From Trichoplax adhaerens (lineage: Eukaryota; Placozoa; Uniplacotomia; Trichoplacea; Trichoplacidae): DNA of 64,000 nucleotides. The notes below the pieces were generated by a model. It was not told the DNA's origin. It saw only the letters and a list, made by a program, of their open reading frames with translations, and did no database searches. The position numbers and the translations under genes were made by a program. Each line of letters opens with the position of its first letter. The first letter of the stretch is position 1. Location of the stretch: the NCBI RefSeq assembly GCF_000150275.1, contig NW_002060945.1, positions 1,740,199-1,804,198 of the forward strand, in the 5' to 3' direction. This document shows, piece after piece, positions 35,736 through 46,017 of the stretch.

Positions 35736-36048
35736 TATCATTGTTTAGAGCCCTGTATACTGTACTAGAAGAGTAAAAAAGGCTCTATTAGGCTTTATAG
35801 CACAAGCAGTTTTGAATTCTACATCTATTAACCTGATTTAAAAGTATTGTAGGCAATTGAAATTATTTAAGATATCTCATATTTAGTAGTTCCTTATTGA
35901 AATACTGTAGTACAAATAAGTACAAGTACAATCCACCAGTAAAACGGCTTATAGCCTACAGTATAGGATCATGTTCCTCCTAATAAGGTAGCTGAGAAGG
36001 TCAAACGGAACGTGACGGAAATGGGACGGAATTCCTAATTTGTGGAAC

Positions 36049-36195
36049 GTACTGTAGTACGTACAGTACAGTGCTGTACTAATTTGAATGAATACTGTAC
36101 AGTATGGAACACTTACAATAAATGTACAGTACAGTACAGCACAGTACAGTAGTAAATGCTCACAGACTGTACGGTACAGTGTATTGTACTGTAGG
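36049..36195. repeat. GTAC/ACTGTA-rich block upstream of P450 copy A
   Basis: A run of TACTGTA, GTACAGTAC and related words, including the stretch ACAGCACAGTACAGTA, which recurs upstream of copy B near 39149-39165. It begins about 340 nt before the copy A start codon. It could be promoter-linked sequence carried with the duplication, or the dispersed simple repeat. Confidence 0.7.
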
Positions 36196-36384
36196 ATGAC
36201 ATCACTACTTAACTACTTAACAGCAATCCAAATAATTTCTGCAAATTTTAGATAGACTTGGACACAGCATATTTATAAGATTTATTGACAACATACTCAC
36301 CTACTGTACCGCACCTGTATACGAGTTGGATTCAAACCAATGTGAAGTGTTGAAACTTAAAAGTCAAATTTAATCACCTAGTTG

Positions 36385-36390
36385 ATGTGA
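36385..36390 (+). promoter_or_regulatory. Start-stop upstream ORF (ATG TGA) before P450 copy A
   Basis: ATG immediately followed by TGA, ending 1 nt before the main ATG at 36392. The same element is present before copy B. Start-stop upstream ORFs can stall ribosomes in other eukaryotes. An effect here is inference, since the 5' UTR is not mapped. Confidence 0.5.
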
Positions 36391-36391
36391 A

Positions 36392-37891
36392 ATGGAACAA
36401 ATCAGTAAAACCTTCGATGGCAATGCCTTGGTATCTACTGGGACACTGGCTATTATCGCCGTGACCTGTGCTGTCTATCTATTCTATACTAGCTATGTCA
36501 TCCCTTTGAAATTATTCTCCAAGTCGGGTATTAAAGGACCTCCACCCACATTAATTGTGGGCAATCTATCTGAATTTAGAAAGGGCTTACATGATAGCCT
36601 GGTGAATAACCGACGAAAGTATGGAAAAGTATTTGGTACTTTCTTAGGGACACAACCGACGTTATGGGTAGGAGATGTCGATATTCTCAAAATCATTATG
36701 GTCAAAGAATTCCATCAATTCCCTGATCGAGTGGCATTAACAAAGACTTTACCTTATCCTATCAAACACAGCGTTCTATTTGCTAGAGGTGAGGATTGGA
36801 AACGAATCAGGAGCATCTTAACAGCAACATTTAGCGCATCGAAATTGAAACAAATTTTTTATATAGTCGAGAGTGCGTGTAACAGATGCGTAGAGAAGTT
36901 AGAAGCTCTTAGTGAAAATGAAGAAATCGCTGACATGAAAGTTATTTACGGTAACTTAACTATGGAAGTAATCGTAGCATCAGCATTCGGAGTTCAACTT
37001 GAAAACGATCCTCGTGCAAGTAAATTAATTAACTATGCTAACAAAATATTTAATTCCGTACCCACAATACAACTCATTGTAGCTTTAATACCATCTTTTC
37101 AACCATTCTTTCGATTTTTTTTCCGAGAGCGACAAGAATCGACTACTTATATAGCCAATACTGTAAAGGGAATTATACGTGAGCGTCGCGAATCCCTAAA
37201 GAACGGAACTCGTTGCAATCGAGATCTTCTTCAGTTAATGATCGAAGCTTCTGAAGATGGCAAAATGAGCGATGATGAGATCGTCGGTCAAGCATATATC
37301 TTCCTTATTGCCGGTTATGAAACCACTGCTAATACATTAACTTATGCAACATACTTATTAGCAAATCATCCTGAAGTACAAGATAAGTTATATAAAGAAA
37401 TTGATAAAACATATCAAGACAAAGGTGTAATCGATTACGAATCGGTGTCCGAGTTACAATATCTAGACATGGTTCTTAGTGAAACACTACGCATATATCC
37501 ACCGGCCCATGCAGTTAATCGGGGTGTTAGCAAAGATGTTACTATTAACGGCGTTAAACTTCTAAAATCAGTACCTGTTGGAATTCCTATTTACGGTATT
37601 CATCACGATCCAGACTACTGGCCTAATCCTGAGCAATTTAGACCAGAACGATTTACACCCGAAGAAAAACAAGCTCGTAATCCATCGTGTTATATGCCAT
37701 TCGGTATGGGTCCTCGAAACTGTATCGGGATGAGATTAGCTTTAATTGAAGCAAAATTAGCTTTAGCAAAGGTAGTAAAAGCTGTAGAATTTAGTGCGAT
37801 AGATAAAACAGAGATTCCTTTGAAACTGAAAGCAGGCGTAACGCTATCACCGGCTAACCCAGTATATGTCGGAATTAAGAAGAGATTATAG
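36392..37891 (+). CDS. CYP3-clan cytochrome P450, copy A (intronless)
   Basis: Microsomal haem-thiolate monooxygenase, 499 residues in one exon. An N-terminal membrane anchor spans about 17-35, followed by the Pro-rich hinge KGPPPTLIVGNL. The I-helix oxygen-binding motif is AGYETT (307-312), ExxR is E364-R367 (ETLR), the PERF motif is FRPERF, and the heme loop FGMGPRNCIG has Cys444 as ligand. All core motifs are intact. Substrate is unknown; CYP3-clan enzymes usually oxidise lipophilic compounds. It is followed 1.39 kb later by a 95% identical copy (25 differences in 499), with an offset of 2,885 bp. Both 5' and 3' flanks are also duplicated. Lack of introns contrasts with the intron-rich neighbours and could reflect an ancient retrocopy that later expanded in tandem, or intron loss. 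Confidence 0.97.
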   Translation: MEQISKTFDGNALVSTGTLAIIAVTCAVYLFYTSYVIPLKLFSKSGIKGPPPTLIVGNLSEFRKGLHDSLVNNRRKYGKVFGTFLGTQPTLWVGDVDILKIIMVKEFHQFPDRVALTKTLPYPIKHSVLFARGEDWKRIRSILTATFSASKLKQIFYIVESACNRCVEKLEALSENEEIADMKVIYGNLTMEVIVASAFGVQLENDPRASKLINYANKIFNSVPTIQLIVALIPSFQPFFRFFFRERQESTTYIANTVKGIIRERRESLKNGTRCNRDLLQLMIEASEDGKMSDDEIVGQAYIFLIAGYETTANTLTYATYLLANHPEVQDKLYKEIDKTYQDKGVIDYESVSELQYLDMVLSETLRIYPPAHAVNRGVSKDVTINGVKLLKSVPVGIPIYGIHHDPDYWPNPEQFRPERFTPEEKQARNPSCYMPFGMGPRNCIGMRLALIEAKLALAKVVKAVEFSAIDKTEIPLKLKAGVTLSPANPVYVGIKKRL

Positions 37892-39276
37892 ATTAATTAC
37901 ATATTATCAGTACAACTATTATGCGTTAGAGCATTACATGTTGTACTATAACTGGTATATATGGTATATTCTCTATAACTGGTATATATGGTAGTTCCGA
38001 TTAATTAGTTACTATCACTAATATATCTAATTAGCTAATTGAGTCCAGACTGTTATGATTACGATCAGCTGACGCTGCTGTAGGTTGTAGACTGTATTGT
38101 ATGTTTTAATAACCATTATTTTTTATCGAATTCAGAGCTAGTATAATTGATGATAATACTTTATCAAAAGCCCTCCAAATATTACACTGGTAATATACGG
38201 AAATATAGTCTTCAATATTTGAGCTTTTCAATAAAAATAATGTTAAACATTGCGTATAAGGGCTCCAGGTTGATGGCTAACTATAATTAATTATTCGATA
38301 TACACGTTTATGCAATATTTAATATTTTACTAGAAGTTGCTATGTTAATGCAAGACTGTATGCACTATATAGGCAGTAGAACAGTATTGCTAGTAAAACC
38401 AATCGCAACACTTTAGCTTCCATATACATTATTTCGTACTGGAAAGAGTAAAAGAGCTCTAAAATTAGGCTTTATTGCACGAGTAGTATTGAATCCTACA
38501 TCTAGAAACTCTAAGCTGATTTAAATTAGGTATTAATTATTATTAAATTATTCAAGATATCTATGCAAAATATTTTAACAGTTCCTTTCTCGCAATAGTA
38601 TATAAATCGCTATGCATTGATTATACTGTACGATAATATAAAACTGAAATATTTATACTGTATAGAATACTATACGTATTACTTTGTCCCGATCACCTTC
38701 GTTCTGACCATATCATAATGTATACATTATTTTGGATATCTGTTATATGTTAAAGCTTAGTCTTAGCAGATCTCAGGCTATTTCTAAATGTACAGTATCT
38801 GTCTCAGAAATCCCTGACAGGCCTGACAGCGTGAGCCTTTCGCGAAACGCTGACTCTTCCGTTCATGAGGACTGTAGAATTTTTTCCTTTTACCTCTACT
38901 AGCTCATTACCCGCCACCTTACTGACGGTAACCCCAACCTAACAGTATTCATAATTAACAGTTATAGAAGATCGTAGATGCTATTTAAATTAGTACCAGT
39001 GATTTAGAAAACAGACACGGAAGATCCATACTAACTATAAGTAGCCATTTTTACTGTCTCATTTGGTAAGAAACGTCCGTCTGCCCGAGGGATACTATAA
39101 TAGTCCAGAACAGTACTGTACACTTCCTCTTAAACATTGCACAGAACATACAGCACAGTACAGTACCGTATACGGTTCAGAAACGGTGATGCTGGCCAAG
39201 TTAGAACTCGAATTTTTTTGCCTCTACCTGCTGCATACAAGCAAAGAAATCAAATTTAATCACCTTGTTGATGTGA
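37892..39276. other. Spacer between P450 copies A and B
   Basis: Holds the duplicated 3' flank: the first 200 nt match the sequence after copy B closely (shared GATTACGATCAGCTGACGCT near 38055 and 40924). A decayed block at about 38432-38600 matches one at 41290-41460. A short direct duplication of CTATAACTGGTATATATGGTA lies at 37948-37993. A GTAC-rich patch with ACAGCACAGTACAGTA lies at about 39105-39175, 100-170 nt before copy B. Confidence 0.7.
39271..39276 (+). promoter_or_regulatory. Start-stop upstream ORF (ATG TGA) abutting P450 copy B
   Basis: The sequence reads ATG TGA ATG: the start-stop element directly touches the main start codon. In copy A a single extra A separates them, which puts the two ATGs in different relative frames in the two copies. 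Confidence 0.5.
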
Positions 39277-40776
39277 ATGGAACAAATCAGTAAAACCTTC
39301 GATGGCAATGCCTTCATGTCTACTTGGACGTTGGCTATTATCGCCGTGACCTGTGCTGTCTATCTATTCTATACTAGCTATGTTTCCCCTTTTAAGTTAT
39401 TCTCTAAGTCGGGTATTAAAGGACCTCCACCCACATTAATTGTGGGCAATCTATCTGAATTTAGAAAGGGCTTACATGATAGTCTGGTGAATAACCGACA
39501 AAAGTATGGAAAAGTATTTGGTACTTTCTTAGGGACACAACCGATGTTATGGATAGGAGATGTCGATATTCTCAAAATCATTATGGTCAAAGAATTCCAT
39601 CAATTCCCTGATCGAGAAGCACTAATAAAGAAGTTGCCTTACCCTTTCAAACACAGCGTTCTATTTACTAGTGGTGAGGATTGGAAACGAATCAGGAGCA
39701 TCTTAACAGCAACATTTAGCGCATCGAAATTGAAACAAATTTTTTATATAGTCGAGAGTGCGTGTAACAGATGCGTAGAGAAGTTGGAAGCTCTTAGTGA
39801 AAATGAAGAAATCGCTGACATGAAAGTTATTTACGGTAACTTAACTATGGAAGTAATCGCAGCATCAGCATTCGGAGTTCAACTTGAAAACGATCCTCGT
39901 GCAAGTAAATTAATTAACTATGCTAATAAAATATTTGATACCGCACCCACAATACAATTCATTTTAGTTTTAATGCCATCATTTCAACCATTCCTTCGAT
40001 TTTTTCTCCGAGAGCGACAAGAATCGACTACTTATATAGCCAATACTGTAAAGGGAATTATACGTGAGCGTCGTGAATCCCTAAAGAACGGAACTCGTTG
40101 CAATCGAGATCTTCTTCAGTTAATGATCGAAGCTTCTGAAGATGGCAAAATGAGCGATGATGAGATCGTCGGTCAAGCATATATCTTCCTTATTGCCGGT
40201 TATGAAACCACTGCTAATACATTAACTTATGCAACATACTTATTAGCAAATCATCCTGAAGTACAAGATAAGTTATATAAAGAAATTGATAAAACATATC
40301 AAGACAAAGGTGTAATCGATTACGAATCGGTGTCCGAGTTACAATATCTAGACATGGTTCTTAGTGAAACACTACGCATATATCCACCGGCCCATGCAGT
40401 TAATCGGGGTGTTAGTAAAGATGTTACTATCAACGGCGTTAAACTTCTAAAATCAGTACCTGTTGGAATTCCTATTTATGGCATTCATCACGATCCAGAC
40501 TACTGGCCTAATCCTGAGCAATTTAGACCAGAACGATTTACACCCGAAGAAAAACAAGCTCGTAATCCATCGTGTTATATGCCATTCGGTATGGGTCCTC
40601 GAAACTGTATCGGGATGAGATTAGCTTTAATTGAAGCAAAATTAGCTTTAGCAAAGGTAGTAAAAGCTGTAGAATTTAGTGCGATAGATAAAACAGAGAT
40701 TCCTTTAAAACTGAAAGCAGGTGGAACATTATCACCGGCTAACCCGGTATATGTCGGAATTAAGAAGAGATTATAG
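39277..40776 (+). CDS. CYP3-clan cytochrome P450, copy B (intronless)
   Basis: Second intact gene of the tandem pair, 499 residues. All catalytic motifs are the same as in copy A: AGYETT, ETLR, FRPERF, FGMGPRNCIG. Residues 245-482 are identical to copy A, with only a few synonymous base changes. The 25 differences cluster in the anchor (13, 14, 17, 37, 39), residues 114-132 (six changes), 221-244 (nine changes) and 483. By position in CYP3 enzymes these clusters fall at or near substrate-recognition sites 1, 2/3 and 6, so the copies may differ in substrate range while sharing the same catalytic core. Regulation is unknown; the upstream start-stop element and GTAC-rich patch are shared with copy A. 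Confidence 0.97.
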   Translation: MEQISKTFDGNAFMSTWTLAIIAVTCAVYLFYTSYVSPFKLFSKSGIKGPPPTLIVGNLSEFRKGLHDSLVNNRQKYGKVFGTFLGTQPMLWIGDVDILKIIMVKEFHQFPDREALIKKLPYPFKHSVLFTSGEDWKRIRSILTATFSASKLKQIFYIVESACNRCVEKLEALSENEEIADMKVIYGNLTMEVIAASAFGVQLENDPRASKLINYANKIFDTAPTIQFILVLMPSFQPFLRFFLRERQESTTYIANTVKGIIRERRESLKNGTRCNRDLLQLMIEASEDGKMSDDEIVGQAYIFLIAGYETTANTLTYATYLLANHPEVQDKLYKEIDKTYQDKGVIDYESVSELQYLDMVLSETLRIYPPAHAVNRGVSKDVTINGVKLLKSVPVGIPIYGIHHDPDYWPNPEQFRPERFTPEEKQARNPSCYMPFGMGPRNCIGMRLALIEAKLALAKVVKAVEFSAIDKTEIPLKLKAGGTLSPANPVYVGIKKRL

Positions 40777-42883
40777 ATTAATTACATATTATCAGTATAA
40801 CTACAGTATTATGCGTTAGAGCATTACATGTTGTACTATAACTGGTATTCTCATATGGTAGTTCCGATTAATTAGTTACTATCACTAATATATCTAATTA
40901 GTTAATTAAGTGCAGGCTGTTATGATTACGATCAGCTGACGCTGCTGTAGATTATATATTGTATATTTAGATATTTATTTCTTTATCCAATTTAGAACTA
41001 ATCAATGACAACTTTAACGAAAGCCTTCCGAATATTAATTTTTAGATTTTTCAATAAAAACAATGAAAACAATGATGAACATTGCGTATAAGGGCTTCAG
41101 TTTGATCTAGGATGGCCAATTATTATAATATTCGATGTATATGCAATATTTGATATTTTGCTAGGAGTTGCTATCTCGAAGCAAAAATGTATGATTGTAC
41201 ATTGCCCGTTCGTCCACGCAATGTATATGCACTGTATAGATAGTAGATCAGTATTACTAGCAGAACCAATCGTAACACTTTGGCTTCGATATACCCCGTA
41301 CTAGAAAGAGCAAAAGGGCTCTATTAGCCTTTATATTTATCACACGAGTAGTGTTGAATCCTATGTCTAGTAATTCTAACCCGATTTAAAGCAGGCATCA
41401 ATTATTATCAAACTATTCAAGATATCTATGCAAAATATATCTCTAACAATTCCTTTATCGAAGCTAGTACATCTAGCGTAATCTACTTTGTGCTGAAAAG
41501 AGTGAAATCGCACTTTTAAATTTTACAATTAGAGCAACGTCTAATAATACCATGGGAATTCCTGCCTAGTTTAATTACGGTAGCCAATTAATTATTAAAT
41601 TATGTGAATAAATATACTGTACGTACGGTGGGTGGAAAAGCTATCATTTTACCAAAGTTGCTTTCTGGAAGCAAAAGTATACACCATACTGGTATACGTG
41701 CAATAATACTCAGTGCAACGTCGTTAAAAACGTATGTGTGCAATCTGCTGCGTGCTGGAAAGAGTAGAATTGTTCTATTATGTTTAATATGAGCAGTAAT
41801 AAATGTTGAATGATATATGCAGGATCTATAATCTGATATAAAGTAGCCAAGTATTAAAATGTTTAGATATATATGCAAATATACCGTCATATTTCACTAA
41901 GAGTCGTCTTCTTGAAGCAAGAATCTCCATACGTCTGGATAAAAGACCAGTTGGGGTTGTTGCACTGCTTGCACATGTAAAAGTAAGGAGCAGGACAGGT
42001 GCTCAAATAAAGACTTAACATAAAACCGTTACAGTAGTCCATTTCATTATAAAACTTTAAATGTAGATGAAGTGACAGTTGGGACGGGACTTCTCTCGAT
42101 TTTTATTCAGGTAGAAGAAATCGCGAAGTCCCTGCTATCGATACTCATACTATAATTATTAGGTTGCTTAGATGCTTTTTTGTCAATATTTAAACGGTTC
42201 CAATGCTTCGGAGTTCTGGCCAGGAATGTGCTACAGTGTAGTCCATATATTATTCTATATGTCCGTTATAATGAATCAATCAACACTTTGATGTCAAATT
42301 GTCAATATTTACATTTCTTACTAGAAAGAGTGCATTGTTATTTATGCAGGCTTTTTAGAACTAATGTTGAATATCAGTAACAGGTAAAAGTTGCTATCGT
42401 GAAAACAAGAATGAACGACTTGCAGTGTAATATCAGCATTCAATTAGGAATTAGTAAGTTGAAGGAGTATCCATCTAGAGCCACTGTGCTTTCTCCTTTC
42501 TTTTTAGGTTTGATTTTGTGGTACAAACTCGCAGCTCATGTGCCTAATAACTTCAAATTACTCACAGTACATGATGTCAGAGCACCAGCACAATCTGTAA
42601 CATCAGAGACTACTAGAAAAAAGAAACATAATAATACGTATTTTGCTACTGCTATAAACAAACAATTTATTTAATCGCTGATAAAATGGTGGACTTTACT
42701 AAAGGGTTATTATTTAACTGTAAAACAAAGTATCAGTTTTGCACAGGTACACAGATCACGTCAGTAATGTAATAAGCCCACTTCAGCTCAAACATGGCGA
42801 TTTGCAACAGTAAATACGCATCAATGATGCATATAATAAATTAATTATAATCCATGAATGGTAGATTTTATTAAAGGGCTCAT
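40777..42883. other. Region downstream of P450 copy B with degenerate 3'-flank repeats
   Basis: Versions of the P450 3' flank (CTRGAAAGAGTAAAAGRGCTCT, then GAGTAGTRTTGAATCCTA and TATTCAAGATATCTATGCAAAATAT) occur at about 41290-41460 and, more decayed, at 41745-41880 and 42318-42375. Others lie at 35755-35900 and 38432-38600. This suggests further P450 copies once stood here and were lost. No intact gene is seen; a 91-codon frame at 42399-42674 has no recognisable features. Confidence 0.6.
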
Positions 42884-43036
42884 ATTAGCTTTAATTGAAG
42901 CAAAATTAGCTTTAGCCAGAGCAGTACAAGCTGTAGAATTTAGTACGATAGATAAAACAGAGATTCCTTTGAAACTGAGAGCAGGTGCAACACTATCACC
43001 GGCTAACTCTGTATATGTTGGAATTAAAAAATGATG
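42884..43036 (+). pseudogene. C-terminal scrap of a CYP3-like P450
   Basis: About 49 codons matching the last helix and C-terminal strand of the intact copies, from ALIEAKLALA to VYVGIKK, with an early stop (the final Arg-Leu is lost). Differences include KVVKA to RAVQA, KLKAG to KLRAG and NPV to NSV. Upstream sequence joins flank-like DNA (AAAGGGCTCATATTAG) directly to the gene body, showing an internal deletion. Confidence 0.9.
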
Positions 43037-44898
43037 ATAGATTATTTTATGTGCAATTGATAATCTGTTAACTTTTTGAAATTGCGTTGTAGTGGTCTTT
43101 GATCACTTAAAAAGTTTCCTTTTTGACGTAGCAATAGTTAATACTTGTTATTTTACTTCAATCTCTTTACAAAAGCTACTTTGATTTCTTTTCAGTGATG
43201 TCCTTAATCATAGATTGATAATAATTAATTAATACCGTGATTTATGCTAGATGAATTATCAATCTTGTATGAGGGATCTATTTAAGATATTTTTACACAG
43301 CAATAACGGAAAATTAATGCAATCATTTTTCAATCCAGTATTGTAGAGGCTATAGCTAGAGGACTGGTGGTATTGTTATCTAACTTCTAGAGAAGGATAG
43401 CCTTATAACGCTACTGTTTATTTATGGCAGTATGGAAATAAAGATGACCACTTTCCAGTAATATTGAATGCTGTTTAATTATTTTGAATAGGATGGAGAA
43501 GACCTTATTTAATAGATTGTTCACCCATATGAGTTTATTAGGCAATCTTAATACTGTAATTTTATTGATATATTTCTGCAGCGGTAATTTTAATTGTTAA
43601 AAATAATGCAAGGTATAGCATAGAAATGCTATTAATTTCAATAAGCTGATAACAACTAAAAGTAGAACTGTGATATAAATTTAAACTTACATAAGCAGGT
43701 ACTAACTTTCTTGCCATATCTTAATGAAGCTCATTGAAAATTTATAATGTTACTCGTACGTATATCGAACTGCAATAATTGTCTGGATTTAGTAACGAAT
43801 GCGTATATTATTCATCTTAATTGCACCGTGAATTGACTTGTATGCAAATGTGCAATACAGTATTTACGTGCTTCCGTAACAGGTTAGACTGTATCTTGTA
43901 TGGACAATATTGCAGCAAGTTCTATTTTATTGTTATTGAACAGTTTGTATCTTCATTTTCCATTAAAATTTCGTTGCTTACAATAAACACACAGTAAATT
44001 AAACACGATTCAAGTTATAGCAGGTTACAGTCGACATCACAATAATGATGTGTGTAAGTATTAAGATTGGTATTGTCATTCGGCTATTTTAGTATATCAA
44101 TTTCCCTATTTGAAAACTTTCGCTCTCATTAGAGTTTGATAGTTTGGACAAGGCAAGAAAGAAATAGTTGCAATACGTCTCTATGTCTTTAACATGGATT
44201 GTTATATATTGTGATAGGTATATAAATGTGGGGCATTCAATATAGCGTTTTAAATAATATTCCATATTAGCTCAAGCCATCAACTACATTAATTAGTTAG
44301 ACTTCATTTAAAAATGTGTACATTACACATAACGTCACAGCAAAGCAATCACTTCAATTATTGATAATAATTTTTATATGCGCACGTTGAATTTCAGGAT
44401 AATTTATGCTGATATCAATGTTGAGAAATAGGATACATATTCATGGCAATTAATTCCAGGTTGTATCGTGTTGCAGTTTCTGCAACGACACCACATTAAT
44501 GAACTGATTAGAATAAAATTAAAATTACTATATGGGTTATGATAGGATAATTTTATGCAGAATATTTAAAAAATGAAAAAGCAGAATATACTACTTAGGA
44601 AAATTTATTTATTATTAATTTACTGTATTTCATTTAGCGTAAAATGATATCAATTTTAAGGTGAGTAATCCTGGACGCAATGATATATATGTAGCAAAAC
44701 TATATAATATGAATAGGAAATTAATTTGCCACTTGAAAATTCTTTAACGGTTATATATGGATGCAAGCTAACTTATTCCCCATACCGCAAGTTTGCAGTG
44801 GAGAATAATCAACCACTAACAGTTATTAGTGTAGTTATGCCAGCGTAAATATCGAATTTGCGCCATGGTTAAGGATATTATTGCAATGATTTAATTAA
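43037..44898. other. Intergenic region between the P450 cluster and the DNAJC22-like gene
   Basis: About 1.9 kb of AT-rich sequence. I see no gene, strong repeat or RNA-gene signature. Confidence 0.5.
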
Positions 44899-46017
44899 TT
44901 AACTAGCACTAGAATTTGCTTTTAACTTTCTTCTGTTTCGTACTTTAGATAATATTTCATATGCTTTATTGATTTCGATACTTTTCTGTTCTGATTCTCT
45001 TAAATTGTTTGGGTTTTTATCTGGGTGCCATTTTAAAATTAATTTTTTATATTGCCGTCGAATTTCAGCATCGGTCGCTTGCATACTCAATCCCAACACC
45101 TTCAAGGCATTCGATTCACCCTCAGGATCTAATGCTTTGTTAAGTTCTATCCAAACATGCCACCATCCATTTTGCTTTCCTTCTTGATAAATTGCGTATA
45201 GCACTTCCTTAAATTCTAGCCATAACGGTGACGAAAAGAAATGATCTACAGCATCCTTGACCTTGATACGTTCACCATCTTCTGAGGTAACTTCACCATG
45301 ATGATAGATCGATATAGAAATAGCAGTTATGTATAAAGTACCAGCTAAGGCTAATATTAGCCATCGTCGAAATACGCCTCGATGACACTTAAACTCATTA
45401 GGAGTTTTATATGTGGTACACATAGATGCAGCCGGGCTTGCAATTAATGCAGTCAAGAAAATAATTTGCGAATGGTTTTCATGGCCAAAACAGATAACAT
45501 TAAAAAATACAGCTAGTATAGAAATATATAAAGCTGGTTTTATTGCCAGCTTATGTCGGCCAACATTGGCTACTGTAAAAATTGCAATTGCTTCTCCAAT
45601 GGCCAAAAAAAGAAATGAGACGTAATAATGAAATTGATTGTCTAATGGAACGATCATGGATGTAATCAGACCGTAAACATAAGCAACACTGACTTGGGCT
45701 ACTAATCGTACAAATACAAATGGCGGTCCTTTGACTTCATTTTGTTTGCGGTTACTGGCTGATCCTTTTACTTCTTTCTTTTTGCGGTTACTTGGTTTAG
45801 ATGGTTTATCAAAGTCATCTTCATTTGCATCACGGACATAAGTAGGTAATCGCCAAAGATCGCGTAAACATCCAAGACCGAATAGTCCACCCAATGTCGA
45901 CCAATATAGGAAAGCGTGGCGATCACGACCAAGATAGAAATGATGAAGTCCAATAATGCCTCCAAAGATTAATAATATATAAGCTATCAATAAACTCTTT
46001 TGTTTTTTAACAGCCAT
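44899..46017 (-). CDS. DNAJC22: DNAJC22-like membrane J-domain protein (intronless)
   Basis: 372 residues in one exon (human DNAJC22 341). The N-terminus is a TM2 domain (LLIAYILLIFGGIIGLHHFY and LGRDRHAFLYWSTLGG), followed by a charged segment with a duplicated RKKKEVKG/RKQNEVKG basic motif, about four further hydrophobic helices, and a C-terminal J domain at about 300-365 (ALKVLGLSMQATDAEI, HPD in KWHPDKNPNN, then INKAYEIL). The HPD motif that stimulates Hsp70 ATPase is intact. N-terminal TM2 with a C-terminal J domain is the DNAJC22 order. The fly homologue Wurst is linked to clathrin-dependent uptake in airway cells, as I recall. Role here is inference. The start is the first ATG of the frame and agrees with the family (short basic Met-Ala-Val-Lys-Lys start before the first helix). 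Confidence 0.95.
   Translation of the reverse strand: MAVKKQKSLLIAYILLIFGGIIGLHHFYLGRDRHAFLYWSTLGGLFGLGCLRDLWRLPTYVRDANEDDFDKPSKPSNRKKKEVKGSASNRKQNEVKGPPFVFVRLVAQVSVAYVYGLITSMIVPLDNQFHYYVSFLFLAIGEAIAIFTVANVGRHKLAIKPALYISILAVFFNVICFGHENHSQIIFLTALIASPAASMCTTYKTPNEFKCHRGVFRRWLILALAGTLYITAISISIYHHGEVTSEDGERIKVKDAVDHFFSSPLWLEFKEVLYAIYQEGKQNGWWHVWIELNKALDPEGESNALKVLGLSMQATDAEIRRQYKKLILKWHPDKNPNNLRESEQKSIEINKAYEILSKVRNRRKLKANSSAS

Noticed and set aside
36318-36335. tRNA-like T-loop sequence (GGATTCAAACC on the plus strand)
   Set aside because: No matching box A, acceptor stem or anticodon arm on either strand.
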